A stretch of DNA of 38,380 nt from Fidelibacterota bacterium (GCA_030603165.1 JAUVYH010000006.1:1-38380), one strand, 5' to 3'. Shown: positions 1 to 9,405, counted from the first letter of the stretch. The notes: generated from the letters alone by a model not told the origin. Numbers and translations: made by a program.

Positions 1-2
1 GA

Positions 3-140
3 TGGGAACGACCGATCACGAAGAATATATCTCTTCAAGGAAAAGTCGCCTATATTAAAAATGAAACGGTTTACAGCAATCAATATTATAATAAATGGTT
101 CGTGTCTGCGGGGCTACAATACCGGATTTCCAATAATTAA
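3..140 (+). CDS. Outer-membrane beta-barrel protein, C-terminal end only
   Basis: The third frame is open from the window edge to a TAA at 138-140. The 45 residues alternate polar and hydrophobic positions and end in 'WFVSAGLQYRISNN', which looks like the last strand of an outer-membrane barrel. The start lies outside the window. The other two frames here do not resemble protein. The assignment to a barrel is from pattern only, and no family can be named. Confidence 0.55.
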   Translation, partial: WERPITKNISLQGKVAYIKNETVYSNQYYNKWFVSAGLQYRISNN

Positions 141-355
141 ATATAAGACTGTCCCAAAAGCATAAAAGGACAATAGAGAATCCCGTCAGGTCTGAGGATC
201 CGACGAAACAGAACCATCACGTCTTACTCGTTTAATTAGAGTTTGTCTATAAAGTCTTGATATTAGAATTATTTTGAATATCGAATAAAGATTAACGATT
301 TTAGATTTCAGATTTTCAACCGGTTTTCAAATGTTTAATTAGTGTCTGTCCGTAA

Positions 356-420
356 ACCCCGTAAGATAAAAAAGTATGAAATAAAAAGTTCTTTAAAATG
401 TGCAAACTATCTAACGGGGT
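356..420. repeat. Inverted repeat ACCCCGTAAGATA / TATCTAACGGGGT
   Basis: The arms at 356-368 and 408-420 pair over 13 positions with one mismatch, separated by 39 AT-rich bases. There is no U-tract, so it is not a normal terminator. It could be an attachment-like hairpin or a mobile-element end. Confidence 0.5.
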
Positions 421-432
421 AAACTATGAAAC

Positions 433-524
433 CTTGAGTTAAGTTTGCTTTAGCTGACTTGACTTAAGGTTTCTAACTCACTGAAATAAGTCAACTTAAC
501 TCAAGACTATCGCCTTAAGTCAAG
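433..524. repeat. Four related 12-mers in A-B-A'-B' order
   Basis: CTTGAGTTAAGT (433-444) pairs with ACTTAACTCAAG (494-505), and CTTGACTTAAGG (458-469) pairs with CCTTAAGTCAAG (513-524). The pairs interlock rather than nest. All four are variants of one CTTGASTTAAG sequence. Possible roles are operator half-sites or a pseudoknot-forming RNA. Confidence 0.55.
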
Positions 525-727
525 TTTCCATTTATCGAAAAAACCGACATTATGGACGAACTCTAATTAATCAATCTCACCCTCAGAAATCTAAGACAAG
601 CATCAGATATCTGATAATCATATCCACTTAAAAAGTCCATCCCCCCTCTGTAAAATAATTGGAACGGATTTTGACTTACTAAAATAAGACGATGAGCTTA
701 AATAGAGAAAATGTGGAGATTTACAAA

Positions 728-1186
728 ATGAATAACTCTAACCAAAAATTCCTCGTTATCTGTTCGCTGCTTCTGTTTCTAACACTAATTGTTGCCTGTG
801 ATAATGAGGAACCCGAAAATGTTTTTGTAAATATAAATGAAATCTTCACTCTAAAATGCGGAGAGAGCGTAACGGTAAAACCTGATAATTTTGATATAGG
901 ATTCTGCAAAGTTATCTCTGATTCGCGTTGTCCTACTAATTTGAGGTGTTTCTGGGAAGGTGTTGCTGAAGTAAAAGTCTGGATTTGCGAACCCGGACAG
1001 GCGGCAAACTTTATAAAACTTCCCATTTACGGATATGTAGCTCTTGAAGATACGATAAATCATGTAACCGTCGATACATTAGGTTACCGTTTATCGCTAC
1101 TACAACTCGACCCTTATCCTTATGAACATGAAGAGCGAGATTACTTAGAGTATGAGGCAACAATATTCATTTCAAATATTAATTGA
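728..1186 (+). CDS. Small cysteine-containing lipoprotein
   Basis: I place the start at 728 (MNNSNQKF), not at the ORF-track start 692, because a GGAG lies 9 bases upstream and because this start gives a proper lipoprotein signal: a short N-terminus, a hydrophobic run and the lipobox 'LIVAC' ending near residue 24. The mature part is about 129 residues and has the motif 'DSRCPTNLRCFWEG' with paired cysteines, a pattern I have seen in small FCB lipoproteins of unknown function. It is predicted to sit in the periplasm or outer membrane. It is followed after 12 bases by the zinc-ribbon protein and then the serpin, so the three probably form an operon. No activity can be assigned. Confidence 0.75.
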   Translation: MNNSNQKFLVICSLLLFLTLIVACDNEEPENVFVNINEIFTLKCGESVTVKPDNFDIGFCKVISDSRCPTNLRCFWEGVAEVKVWICEPGQAANFIKLPIYGYVALEDTINHVTVDTLGYRLSLLQLDPYPYEHEERDYLEYEATIFISNIN

Positions 1187-1198
1187 GAGGAGAAAAAA

Positions 1199-2308
1199 AT
1201 GAAAGAAAGTAAATTATTTGTCGCAACAATTGTCTTTCTCTTATTTTTCACAATTGTTTTACACAGCCAAACTCTCCTGATCTGTACGAATTGCAATCAG
1301 GAAAATCCCTCTACTAATAAATTCTGCCTCGCATGCGGCGAATCAATGGACGATGAATACAAAGCATGGCTAATCAAACGAAATGAGCAAAGATTTCATG
1401 AGGAAAAGTTCATCTCCGGGCGTGTTGACCCACCAAGACTTTTTACGATTCCAACCGCAAGAGTTCTCGGCTCAAAAGATATCAGCCTGATGGGCGGAGG
1501 CGCTTTCGGCGTAGCAGTACAGCAGTCATTTCTTGGTACTATGGGAATGGGATTGGGAAATATCGCTGAAGTAGAATTCAGTACAGTTGGACTGATCAAC
1601 AACATTTCTCAAGGCTCACCAGCAGTATCCACCTCGGCATTTAAAATCCAATTAATACCGGAAAATATGTTCGGTCTGAGTTTTTTTCCTACTTTAGCTG
1701 TTTCTATACGAAGCTCAGCCGATTGGAAAGATGTCAGAAGCGATTGGAGAGCGCTAAACTCCAATAAAGATTTTTACGATTTCAACGCAGGTACCCAAAG
1801 AAATGAATGTGCGGTGAGTGCAATAGGATATAATACGCGATTTACAATAATGTATGGAGTCGCTACACTTCCTTTGGGTCCAATAAAAATTCATTCCGGT
1901 CTTACGTTAACCGATATTCGGGTTAAAGATATGGCTGTTGATTATATCTGGCAGGAAGATAATGATGTTCCGGAAGAAAAACAGAAAAATTTGATCGGTG
2001 GTTTTGCAGGGTTTGAGATCGAATATAATCCACAAACAAAAATGATGGTTGAAATAAAAACAGATTCCAAACACGAATATGATATGGATACAAAAGAAAT
2101 TGAGGTTTCCCATACCTATGTTGCAATAGGTGGTGTGCGATTTTTCTTTACAACATGGCTTTCGATAGATACCGGTGTTTTGTATCAGGCTAATTACAAA
2201 GGAATTGCTGACTCTCAGATCAAGCTTGGTTTGAATCTTTTTATGCCTACAGGAAGTATATCTGATTATGTTAAAACATCTGTAAAACAAAAAATAAGCA
2301 AGGAGTAA
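1199..2308 (+). CDS. Secreted zinc-ribbon plus outer-membrane beta-barrel-like protein
   Basis: A clear signal peptide (hydrophobic to about residue 24, ending 'LHSQ') is followed directly by a zinc-ribbon pattern, 'CTNCNQENPSTNKFCLACG', with two CxxC knuckles at about residues 29-46. The rest (about 85-369) is rich in glycine and alternating hydrophobic residues and looks like a membrane barrel of roughly 12 strands. The start has 'GAGAGGAG' just upstream. It is unusual to find a zinc ribbon right after a signal peptide, since these folds are mostly cytoplasmic; in the oxidising periplasm it may bind metal or form disulfides. The stop overlaps the TAATG at the next gene, so it is likely cotranscribed with the serpin. 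Confidence 0.7.
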   Translation: MKESKLFVATIVFLLFFTIVLHSQTLLICTNCNQENPSTNKFCLACGESMDDEYKAWLIKRNEQRFHEEKFISGRVDPPRLFTIPTARVLGSKDISLMGGGAFGVAVQQSFLGTMGMGLGNIAEVEFSTVGLINNISQGSPAVSTSAFKIQLIPENMFGLSFFPTLAVSIRSSADWKDVRSDWRALNSNKDFYDFNAGTQRNECAVSAIGYNTRFTIMYGVATLPLGPIKIHSGLTLTDIRVKDMAVDYIWQEDNDVPEEKQKNLIGGFAGFEIEYNPQTKMMVEIKTDSKHEYDMDTKEIEVSHTYVAIGGVRFFFTTWLSIDTGVLYQANYKGIADSQIKLGLNLFMPTGSISDYVKTSVKQKISKE

Positions 2309-2313
2309 TGGCT

Positions 2314-3552
2314 ATGCAGAAACTATTAAATTTTGTAATCGTAACAATTTGCATAATATCTATAAATTGTTCGGATAGTTCTATAAATCCACATGCAAAT
2401 ATTGTCCGTAATCTCACAACAGCCGAAATCAAATTAACGGAATCAGACAACAAGTTCGGATTGAAATTGTTCGGGAAAATCGTTGAGACCGAACAGGATA
2501 AAAACATTTTTATTTCACCACTCAGCGTCTCAATGGCTCTTGGAATGACATCTAACGGTGCGGATAGTACTACATTAGAAGCAATGCACGAAACCCTTGA
2601 ATACGGAGATTTGACTATTCAAGAGGTAAACGAATCTTACCGGAGTTTAATTGAACTTTTAACCGAACTCGATCCACAAGTAATTTTCGATATTGCAAAT
2701 TCAATCTGGTATCGGGAAGGATTTCCGGTGGAAAATGATTTTCTGACAACCAATCAGGATTATTTCGATGCTGTCGTTCGCGCTCTTGACTTCAGTAGCG
2801 ATGACGCCGCTGACATTATCAATGCCTGGGTTGATGAAAATACAAATGGAAAAATCGAGGAGATTGTCGCCAAGCCAATTAATCCACTAACTGTAATGTT
2901 TCTTATTAATGCAATTTACTTTAAAGGCACTTGGACTTATGAATTCGATGAGGAAAATACTACCGATGACATTTTCTATCTTTCGGATGGCTCGGAAAAA
3001 GAATGCAAAATGATGAGCCACCAATGCGATCATAATTATTTTGAAAATGAACAGTTTCAGGCAATCGATCTACCGTATGGCGACGCCGGTTTCAGTATGA
3101 CAATTCTACTCCCAAAACCGGAAGTTAATATCGATTCACTAATCGCTCAGATGAATAATGATACCTGGAATTCCTGGCTCGGCTGTTTTTCAGAACAGGA
3201 AGTAAGTTTTTATCTGCCAAAATTCAAACTCGAATACGAAATATCGCTAAATGACATATTATCTGCACTCGGAATGTCTATCGCTTTTGATCAAAACCTC
3301 GCTGATTTTACGAAAATTAATAGTGACGGCAATTTATATATCAGTGAAGTCAAACATAAAACTTTCGTCAAGGTCAACGAAGAGGGCACCGAAGCAGCTG
3401 CCGTCACATCGGTCGAAATATCGTTTACTTCGGTTGGAGAAACTGGTGTTATCATGCATGTCAATCATCCGTTCATCTTCGCTTTTCACGAGCAACATTC
3501 CGGGACAATACTTTTTATAGGAAAAATTGTTGAACCAATATGGGAAGAATAA
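2314..3552 (+). CDS. Serpin-family protease inhibitor, probably lipoprotein
   Basis: This is a serpin over nearly the full length (about 412 residues, usual for the family). Recognisable blocks are 'NIFISPLSVSMALGMTSNGA', 'NAIYFKGTW' and the C-terminal 'NHPFIFAFHEQHSGTILFIGKI'. The hinge of the reactive loop reads 'EEGTEAAAVT', matching the small-residue hinge of inhibitory serpins, so it should inhibit proteases by the conformational trap. Counting from the hinge as in alpha-1-antitrypsin puts Thr-Ser at P1-P1', which is tentative. ATG 2314 is preferred over 2308 because AAGGAG lies 8 bases before it; the N-terminus ends 'IISINC', a possible but non-ideal lipobox. It is the last gene of the 728-3552 operon. 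It likely protects the cell surface from host or community proteases. Confidence 0.9.
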   Translation: MQKLLNFVIVTICIISINCSDSSINPHANIVRNLTTAEIKLTESDNKFGLKLFGKIVETEQDKNIFISPLSVSMALGMTSNGADSTTLEAMHETLEYGDLTIQEVNESYRSLIELLTELDPQVIFDIANSIWYREGFPVENDFLTTNQDYFDAVVRALDFSSDDAADIINAWVDENTNGKIEEIVAKPINPLTVMFLINAIYFKGTWTYEFDEENTTDDIFYLSDGSEKECKMMSHQCDHNYFENEQFQAIDLPYGDAGFSMTILLPKPEVNIDSLIAQMNNDTWNSWLGCFSEQEVSFYLPKFKLEYEISLNDILSALGMSIAFDQNLADFTKINSDGNLYISEVKHKTFVKVNEEGTEAAAVTSVEISFTSVGETGVIMHVNHPFIFAFHEQHSGTILFIGKIVEPIWEE

Positions 3553-3653
3553 AAAAACCAATTTTCAGCGGAGCCAAAAATGAATGAGTGTTTATTGCAG
3601 GTTAATAATATGTTAGCCATATACATTAATTGATTTAAACAAGAGAGGACGTT

Positions 3654-4735
3654 ATGAAATATAAGTTTATCTTCTTTCCTAACTTAGTAATTACCACCAT
3701 AATATTAGTTTTAAAGTTACATGCTTCATCCGTTGAATCAATCGGACCTTATGGAGAATGGTTTAAATGTATTGAGATATCAAAGTCCAATCCCGAAATT
3801 CTATATACAGGAACATATTATGGGGGTATTTATAAATCAATTAACTATGGGAGTTGTTGGAACTATTTGGGCTTCCGTGGAAATGCAATAATCTCGTCAA
3901 TTGCCATTGATAGCGATAATCCAAATTATGTGTATTTCAGCTGGTATTCTAGCGGTGACAATAATAGTGGTGTAATGAGAAGTAAAGATGGTGGATCATC
4001 GTGGGAGGAAATATTTACTCCTGCAAGAGTTGTAGCTACTTCGTCAGGAATTCATAATATTGTATTTGTTGGTAATAATGACGGCGTATACAAATCTACG
4101 GATGGTGGTGTTAACTTTGAGAAAATTAACTATCAATTCGGATTAAACAATATTTCCGTTATAACATCCGACCCCATAGATTCGTCTATCATCTATGTCG
4201 GCACGACCGATGCAATTTACAAATCCACCAATTTGGGTAAAGATTGGATTAAATTAAGAAATGTATATGATTTTTCTACCTATCCTGCCTATGTCAATGA
4301 CATATCAGTATCAGAATTAAATAACAATATTATTTTAGTTGCAACCAGCCATGATGGGATACTGATTAGCAGTGATGGAGGAATAAACTGGAGCAAAAAG
4401 GATTTTGGTCTTCAGGTACATGGCGCTTTTTGCGATAACAGCAATGAAAATGTCATTTATGCCGCTCATCTAAGTGGTTTTGAGATAAGTAACGATTTGG
4501 GGATATCATTTCAGGGACAGTTCGACACATAGCCATAGATAATTCCGGTCGAGTATATGTTGTTTCGGTTAAAACAGAACAATTGATAACATCTAGTACA
4601 ACTTTATCTTTTTATGATGGTTCTTCTTGGAACAAGATATTTACTACCTATGATGATGAGATTATCACCGATATTGAAAGTTACAATAATCAATTATGGG
4701 TATCCACTTTCAATGAAATTTATAAAATTGAATAA
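3654..4735 (+). pseudogene. Asp-box (BNR/sortilin-like) repeat protein, frameshifted
   Basis: A signal peptide is followed by Asp-box motifs of the form SxDGGxxW: 'SKDGGSSW', 'STDGGVNF', 'STNLGKDW' and 'SSDGGINW'. These form the corners of a beta-propeller seen in sortilin and photosystem assembly-like secreted proteins. The first frame stops at 4532, but the frame beginning near 4515 runs on without stop to 4735 with matching propeller text ('GTVRHIAIDNSGRVYVV', 'NNQLWVSTFNEIYKIE'). One lost base (or two gained) near 4510-4520 would explain it. Either the gene is broken or the assembly has an error; the first 292 residues would still be translated. No sorting tail is present. RBS 'GAGAGGA' precedes the ATG. 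Confidence 0.75.
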
Positions 4736-5312
4736 ACCTGAGGGCTATAATCTGCTTCACCTGACGCAAAGGGCCGTTCGATTTTGGTGAGTTTGGCGAG
4801 TTTATGAAGGATTTTTAAGAAATTGAAGGGTAAACGGTTTATACTTTACGCAGGTGAGTTTTGTCCGTTATGTTTAAGGAATAATATGAAAAGCAGAATA
4901 TATAGAACATTTTGTCTTACCAAAGAATGCAAAAACATACTTGTGATATTTGTTGTGATCAATTTATTTTATACTTTATCAAGATAAGGATAATAAAAAA
5001 AGATGCGATACCTTATGTCAAGTCCGTTAATAGATATTTTCAATATATCACGGATCCTTCTTATTGGACTTAACACAAGGTGAACATAACTTTTTTAAAT
5101 GAGATTAAGATTTTTTGATTAGATTTGGTAAGTTAAAAAGGAGGCTATTATGTCTTATAAAAAATGATAAATGGCTTATCATTCAATCAATTACGCTTTG
5201 GATGTCATGATCAAGCGGGAACAGGAGCGTCCCAAAGCTGGGACTTTGGGATGAGACCTAGAACACGGGATGATACCCAAAATATGGGAAACAATAATTA
5301 AGGAGTTATACC
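4736..5312. other. Intergenic region with gene scraps and hairpin
   Basis: No full gene is seen. It contains an inverted pair 'CACCTGACGCAAAG' (about 4758) with 'CTTTACGCAGGTG' (about 4851), the truncated leader copy at 5092-5167, and a stem-loop TCCCAAAG-ctggga-CTTTGGGA (5230-5251) inside GC-richer low-complexity text that looks like a degenerate repeat. The SD for the next gene (AAGGAG) is at the end. Confidence 0.5.
5092..5167 (+). repeat. Truncated copy of the leader and first codons of the 7627 gene
   Basis: This segment matches 7566-7641 closely: the same AT-rich 'TTTTTAAATGAG..TTAAGATTTTTT' text, SD 'AAAAAGGAGGC' and start ATG TCT TAT AAA AA. Here the reading frame stops after five codons (MSYKK, 5150-5167), while at 7627 it opens into a 592-residue barrel protein. 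It is a partial direct duplication that flanks the propeller gene 5313-7553. Confidence 0.75.
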
Positions 5313-7553
5313 ATGAAACGATCTTCAAATTTACACCACCATGTTTCACCTCTGGAAATCATAGCTATTTCACTAATTCTATTGCCTATAGCTCTTTTCT
5401 CACAGGACATTGATTGGATCAATTATACATCTAATTCAAGTTTCAGTATTAGCGCTATCGCAGATGATGGAACTCACCTTTGGGTAAGTGGAAGCGGTGA
5501 AGGATTAATAAGGCTACATAAAACTTCAGGGGAAATAATTTACTATAACAGCACAAACTCCGGGTTACCCGCTAATTATGTCCGTTCTCTTGCAGTAGAT
5601 AGACAGAATAATTTATGGATCGGCACACAGCATAGTGGTTTGGTAAAATTTGATGGAACAAACTGGTCAATCTATAATACAGACAATTCAAACCTACCAG
5701 GTGATGATATCTACTCTCTCCTTATTGATAGAAATGAAAACATATGGATTGGAACCGGACAAGGGCTGATTATGTTTGATGGGGAGAGTTGGATAGCGTA
5801 TAATGGACTGCCGACAGGCTGTGCCGCAGCGCTCGCCATTGACGAAAAAGACCATATTTGGGTTGGAATTGAGCCTCGCTGCAATTCATCAAGCTGCACT
5901 GGTGGAGGTTTGATGAGGTTTAATGGAGTAAACTGGACAATAGTGTATGACATTGCTCAGATTTGGACAGAAATGATAAACCTCGATGCGCTCGTTATTG
6001 ATGCCAATGGAAATGCGTGGCTGGACACTGATGAAGGCTTGATGAAATTCGACGGTACTGACTGGACAGTTTATACAACAGATAATTCAGAGCTGCCGGA
6101 TAATAAAATCAGTGCACTCGCGATTGATACTCATGGAAACATCTGGATTGGGACCTGGTGGAATGGTTTAGCCAAATATGACGGAACCAACTGGACAGTT
6201 TATAACGCTAATAACTCTGAATTACCGGATGACCATATCAGCGCTCTTGCAATTGATGTAGAAGGCGATATATTGATTGGGACTCAAAATGGTAGATTAG
6301 TTGAATATGATGGAAACAACTGGATTACCTATGAAACAGGCACTTCTGACCTTCCCAGCAACAATGTAAATGCACTCGCTATTGATAATGAAGATAATGT
6401 GTGGATTGGTACAGAGGAAGGATTAGCAAAATTCAACAGAACCTCATGGGTAGTCTATAATAGCAATACCGCCGAATTGCCCGGTAATAATATCGGCGCT
6501 ATCACTGTTGATAAAGGAGGGAATATCTGGGTTGGGTTACAGCAACTACCTCATATTTCACGACCAGAGTGTGGTCTTTTTAAATTTGATGGGACAGATT
6601 GGACATTTATACATCAGACACATATTTCAGTTCATGCAATTGCTATTGATGAAGATGGAAACAAATGGATAGGGACAGAAAATGGATTGGTTAAATTTGA
6701 TGGTGAAAACTGGATTGAATATGATAAATCCTATCTTCCAGGTAGTATGGTCAGTTCTATTGCAATTGATACACAAGGAGATATCTGGCTTGGAACAAGA
6801 GAACCCGGATGGTCTTCGTCAATTGGTGGTGGAGTTGTGAAATATGACGGAGAGAACTGGACGGTATATGACACTGCTAACTCAGAACTTCCAGATAACT
6901 ATGTCAACGCCCTGATGATTGATCAACAGGGAAATAAATGGATCGGGACAAAACAGGGCATGGCAAAATTTGACGGAGAAAACTGGACTGTATTCGATAC
7001 AATGAGCTCTGATCTTCCGAGCAACTATATTTTCTGTATCATTTCTGATACTCAAGATAATAAATGGATCGGGACCGATGCAGGTTTAGCCAAGTTTGAT
7101 GGAGAAAATTGGGTCGCGTACACTAATGAAAATTCCAATCTGATAAGTAATTGGATCAGTACTATTGCAATTGATAAATATGGAAATAAATGGATCGGAA
7201 CTCAGCTTGGAGGATTATCAGTATATCGTGAAGGTGGTGTTATTCTCACTGATATGGATACAAAGGAGAAGTATAGAGAAGGACTGCCATCAGAATTTTT
7301 ACTTTATCAAAATTACCCGAATCCATTTAATCCGACAACAACAATCCGTTATCATTTGCCGGAGTCTGGTTTTACTACTATTGAGGTTTTTAATATTGCC
7401 GGACAATTAATAGAAACTTTGGTCAGAGAGCATAAAAACGGCGGATTTCATTCGGTAGAGTGGAATACGTCTAATGCAGGTTCAGGAATCTATTTCTATA
7501 GAATGAAAATTGGGAATTTTATAGATGTGAAAAAATGTGTGAAAATGAAATAA
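5313..7553 (+). CDS. Secreted 14-repeat propeller protein with C-terminal sorting tail
   Basis: A signal peptide ending near 'LFSQ' (residue 30) is followed by about 14 repeats of roughly 45 residues with the pattern 'D..GN.WIGT..GL.KFDG.NWTVY....S.LP', the two-component-regulator propeller (Reg_prop) repeat. Fourteen repeats fit two seven-bladed propellers. In hybrid two-component sensors these repeats form the periplasmic ligand domain, but here there is no membrane segment or kinase. The last 85 residues are a type A sorting module ('YQNYPNPFNP', ending 'KKCVKMK'), so the protein is probably exported and anchored at the cell surface by a type 9-like system. Function is likely ligand or polymer binding; the ligand is unknown. 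SD 'AAGGAG' precedes the start. Confidence 0.85.
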   Translation: MKRSSNLHHHVSPLEIIAISLILLPIALFSQDIDWINYTSNSSFSISAIADDGTHLWVSGSGEGLIRLHKTSGEIIYYNSTNSGLPANYVRSLAVDRQNNLWIGTQHSGLVKFDGTNWSIYNTDNSNLPGDDIYSLLIDRNENIWIGTGQGLIMFDGESWIAYNGLPTGCAAALAIDEKDHIWVGIEPRCNSSSCTGGGLMRFNGVNWTIVYDIAQIWTEMINLDALVIDANGNAWLDTDEGLMKFDGTDWTVYTTDNSELPDNKISALAIDTHGNIWIGTWWNGLAKYDGTNWTVYNANNSELPDDHISALAIDVEGDILIGTQNGRLVEYDGNNWITYETGTSDLPSNNVNALAIDNEDNVWIGTEEGLAKFNRTSWVVYNSNTAELPGNNIGAITVDKGGNIWVGLQQLPHISRPECGLFKFDGTDWTFIHQTHISVHAIAIDEDGNKWIGTENGLVKFDGENWIEYDKSYLPGSMVSSIAIDTQGDIWLGTREPGWSSSIGGGVVKYDGENWTVYDTANSELPDNYVNALMIDQQGNKWIGTKQGMAKFDGENWTVFDTMSSDLPSNYIFCIISDTQDNKWIGTDAGLAKFDGENWVAYTNENSNLISNWISTIAIDKYGNKWIGTQLGGLSVYREGGVILTDMDTKEKYREGLPSEFLLYQNYPNPFNPTTTIRYHLPESGFTTIEVFNIAGQLIETLVREHKNGGFHSVEWNTSNAGSGIYFYRMKIGNFIDVKKCVKMK

Positions 7554-7626
7554 ATTCATATCTGACTTTTTAAATGAGTTTAAGATTTTTTTAATTAGAT
7601 TTAACAGGTTAAAAAAGGAGGCAATT

Positions 7627-9405
7627 ATGTCCTACAAAAGATTAATCGTGGTTTTTCTTTTAATCACCATTTTTGTGTCACCAATTTTTTCAGATGTTCC
7701 CCTGCCAAATTCCAGAAAACCCGACGCGCCTTACTTCATGGAGCCAATGAACTTTAAAACCGTCCAGCTTAAAATCTTCGCCGGCGATGTGTCCGGTATG
7801 GTGATCGATGATTACGCCGATCTCAGCTGGAACCCGGCTTTTCTAAGCCGCCTGAATTGTCGTTCCGTATACCTCGATATGAATTTTTACGGCGCACAAC
7901 AGACAAGTACACCGGTTTATGGTCCGGTATATTACGGGGACAGCTACTCCGTAATGCCCAGATGGCACCAAAACACCTATATGACCGGCGTTCAAACATC
8001 ACCGCTGTACAACCTGGCGGTTCTGCTTCCGATCAATTCAAGACTAAAAATTGCCGTCACCAGCCGCTCAATATTTGATTACGGTCCGTTTCGCACCAGC
8101 TACTACTGGGATTACGGTCGAGCTTTGAAAGATGCCTATCTATCCATGGAAGCCTGGGGTGATCTGGAACCTCAACGATTGGAAGTAGATGATAATCAAC
8201 AGATCGCCCGTGGTACTCAGACAGAATTATCCGCGGCATATAAACTGTCAAACCGATTAGATATTGGCATTCGGGTTGGACAATATATTTATCGTCGCAA
8301 CGGTAATCTTTACGACTCAAAATGGGGTAATTATCCCCATTCGAAATTTGCCGATCTCAGCGATGAAGAACTGGATATTGCCGGCGATCATTACAACCTG
8401 GGAATTGGTCTGCTTTATCATTCTTCGGAAAAGACGTGCTTTGGCGCCTATTTCGAAATAATGACCGGCAAAAGTGAAGAAACCACTGCATCTCTGGACA
8501 CCTCCTATTCCTTGTCGAAGCGAGATACGGACTCCAGTTATTATAGTATCTACAAATACAATCTCGATAGCGATAAATCCTATGAGACCAACGGAAGCAG
8601 ACCGACATTAACACTAACCTTTGAGAAACATCTGTCCGAAAAAGTCACTTTCCGCAGCTTTTTCAAACACTCCCGGTGCAATACCGACATTACATTTGCC
8701 ACAGCCGCTGAAGACACCAGTTTCTCCGATCGAACTTATGACCGGTATAAATCCGGGACTTCTTATTTTCAACGCCGGGAATCATTTGGCGCTCACCGAC
8801 AACATTACCAGGGCGACGGAGCTGAGAAGGAATCTAACTGGAAATGGTTTGCATCCCTGATCTACACCACGGAAAACGACTGGTCCCTGTTCGGCGGTAT
8901 CCGGATTAACAATAGAAAATATGATTACACGATCAATGAGACTTCGGATTACTATCGGTATTCCTATGACGTATTCAGCTACTACGATGACCATACCGAT
9001 AAATATCATTATAACCATGCCAAATATTATGAATATACATCGGAATCTCAGCAGTACAACCTGTACATCCCAATCGGTATAAAAGCCAAAGTAATTAAAG
9101 GTTTGTATGTGATACTGGGCGGTGAATTGCAGTATTATCTACATGACGAAAAGCAAAAAGGACAACTGCTCTATCCTGAAATTATCACAAAAAGATGGGA
9201 AGATGGTTCGCTTGTCGTCAGCGATGAAGAGGTAAACCGCTATGAAGAGTACAGCTCCGATCCAGCTAAAGACTTCACCAGAGCAACATCCGTCAATTTA
9301 GGCGTCGTATATAAACACTCATCCGGCGCTAATCTCTACATTCGCTCAAACGGTAATATCCTTGAAACCTACGGCTGGGATCTGGGATTTGAATTTCAAT
9401 GGTAA
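7627..9405 (+). CDS. Outer-membrane beta-barrel protein (unknown family)
   Basis: A signal peptide (to about residue 23, 'SPIFSD') precedes a 570-residue protein with many tyrosine-rich amphipathic strands and a C-terminus 'GWDLGFEFQW', ending in an aromatic residue as expected for insertion by the BAM machine. The N-terminal part 'DDYADLSWNPAFLS' resembles the start of FadL/PorV-like barrels in FCB bacteria ('..NPA.L'), so a transport or secretion-accessory role is possible. The gene has a strong SD (AAAGGAGG) and follows the propeller gene by 73 bases. Base composition is slightly higher in GC than the genes on either side. Function cannot be fixed from sequence alone. Confidence 0.7.
   Translation: MSYKRLIVVFLLITIFVSPIFSDVPLPNSRKPDAPYFMEPMNFKTVQLKIFAGDVSGMVIDDYADLSWNPAFLSRLNCRSVYLDMNFYGAQQTSTPVYGPVYYGDSYSVMPRWHQNTYMTGVQTSPLYNLAVLLPINSRLKIAVTSRSIFDYGPFRTSYYWDYGRALKDAYLSMEAWGDLEPQRLEVDDNQQIARGTQTELSAAYKLSNRLDIGIRVGQYIYRRNGNLYDSKWGNYPHSKFADLSDEELDIAGDHYNLGIGLLYHSSEKTCFGAYFEIMTGKSEETTASLDTSYSLSKRDTDSSYYSIYKYNLDSDKSYETNGSRPTLTLTFEKHLSEKVTFRSFFKHSRCNTDITFATAAEDTSFSDRTYDRYKSGTSYFQRRESFGAHRQHYQGDGAEKESNWKWFASLIYTTENDWSLFGGIRINNRKYDYTINETSDYYRYSYDVFSYYDDHTDKYHYNHAKYYEYTSESQQYNLYIPIGIKAKVIKGLYVILGGELQYYLHDEKQKGQLLYPEIITKRWEDGSLVVSDEEVNRYEEYSSDPAKDFTRATSVNLGVVYKHSSGANLYIRSNGNILETYGWDLGFEFQW

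Larger units (their letters stand above)
141..727. other. Intergenic region rich in inverted repeats
   Basis: No convincing gene is present. The stretch holds one long inverted repeat (356-368 with 408-420) and a cluster of four related 12-mers (433-524). The beginning, 'gactgtcccaaaagc' near 148, resembles the terminal repeat style of some insertion sequences, but no transposase or second end is visible, so this could be a worn mobile-element scar or chance. Confidence 0.5.

Noticed and set aside
141-430. Insertion sequence at the left edge
   Set aside because: Only terminal-repeat-like text is present; no transposase fragment or clear second end was found.
5500-7230. Regular short repeats that could suggest a CRISPR array
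   Set aside because: They encode in-frame Reg_prop protein repeats of about 45 residues with no constant DNA repeat or spacers.
5313-7553. Hybrid two-component sensor
   Set aside because: There is no transmembrane segment, histidine kinase or receiver domain, and the C-terminus is a sorting tail.
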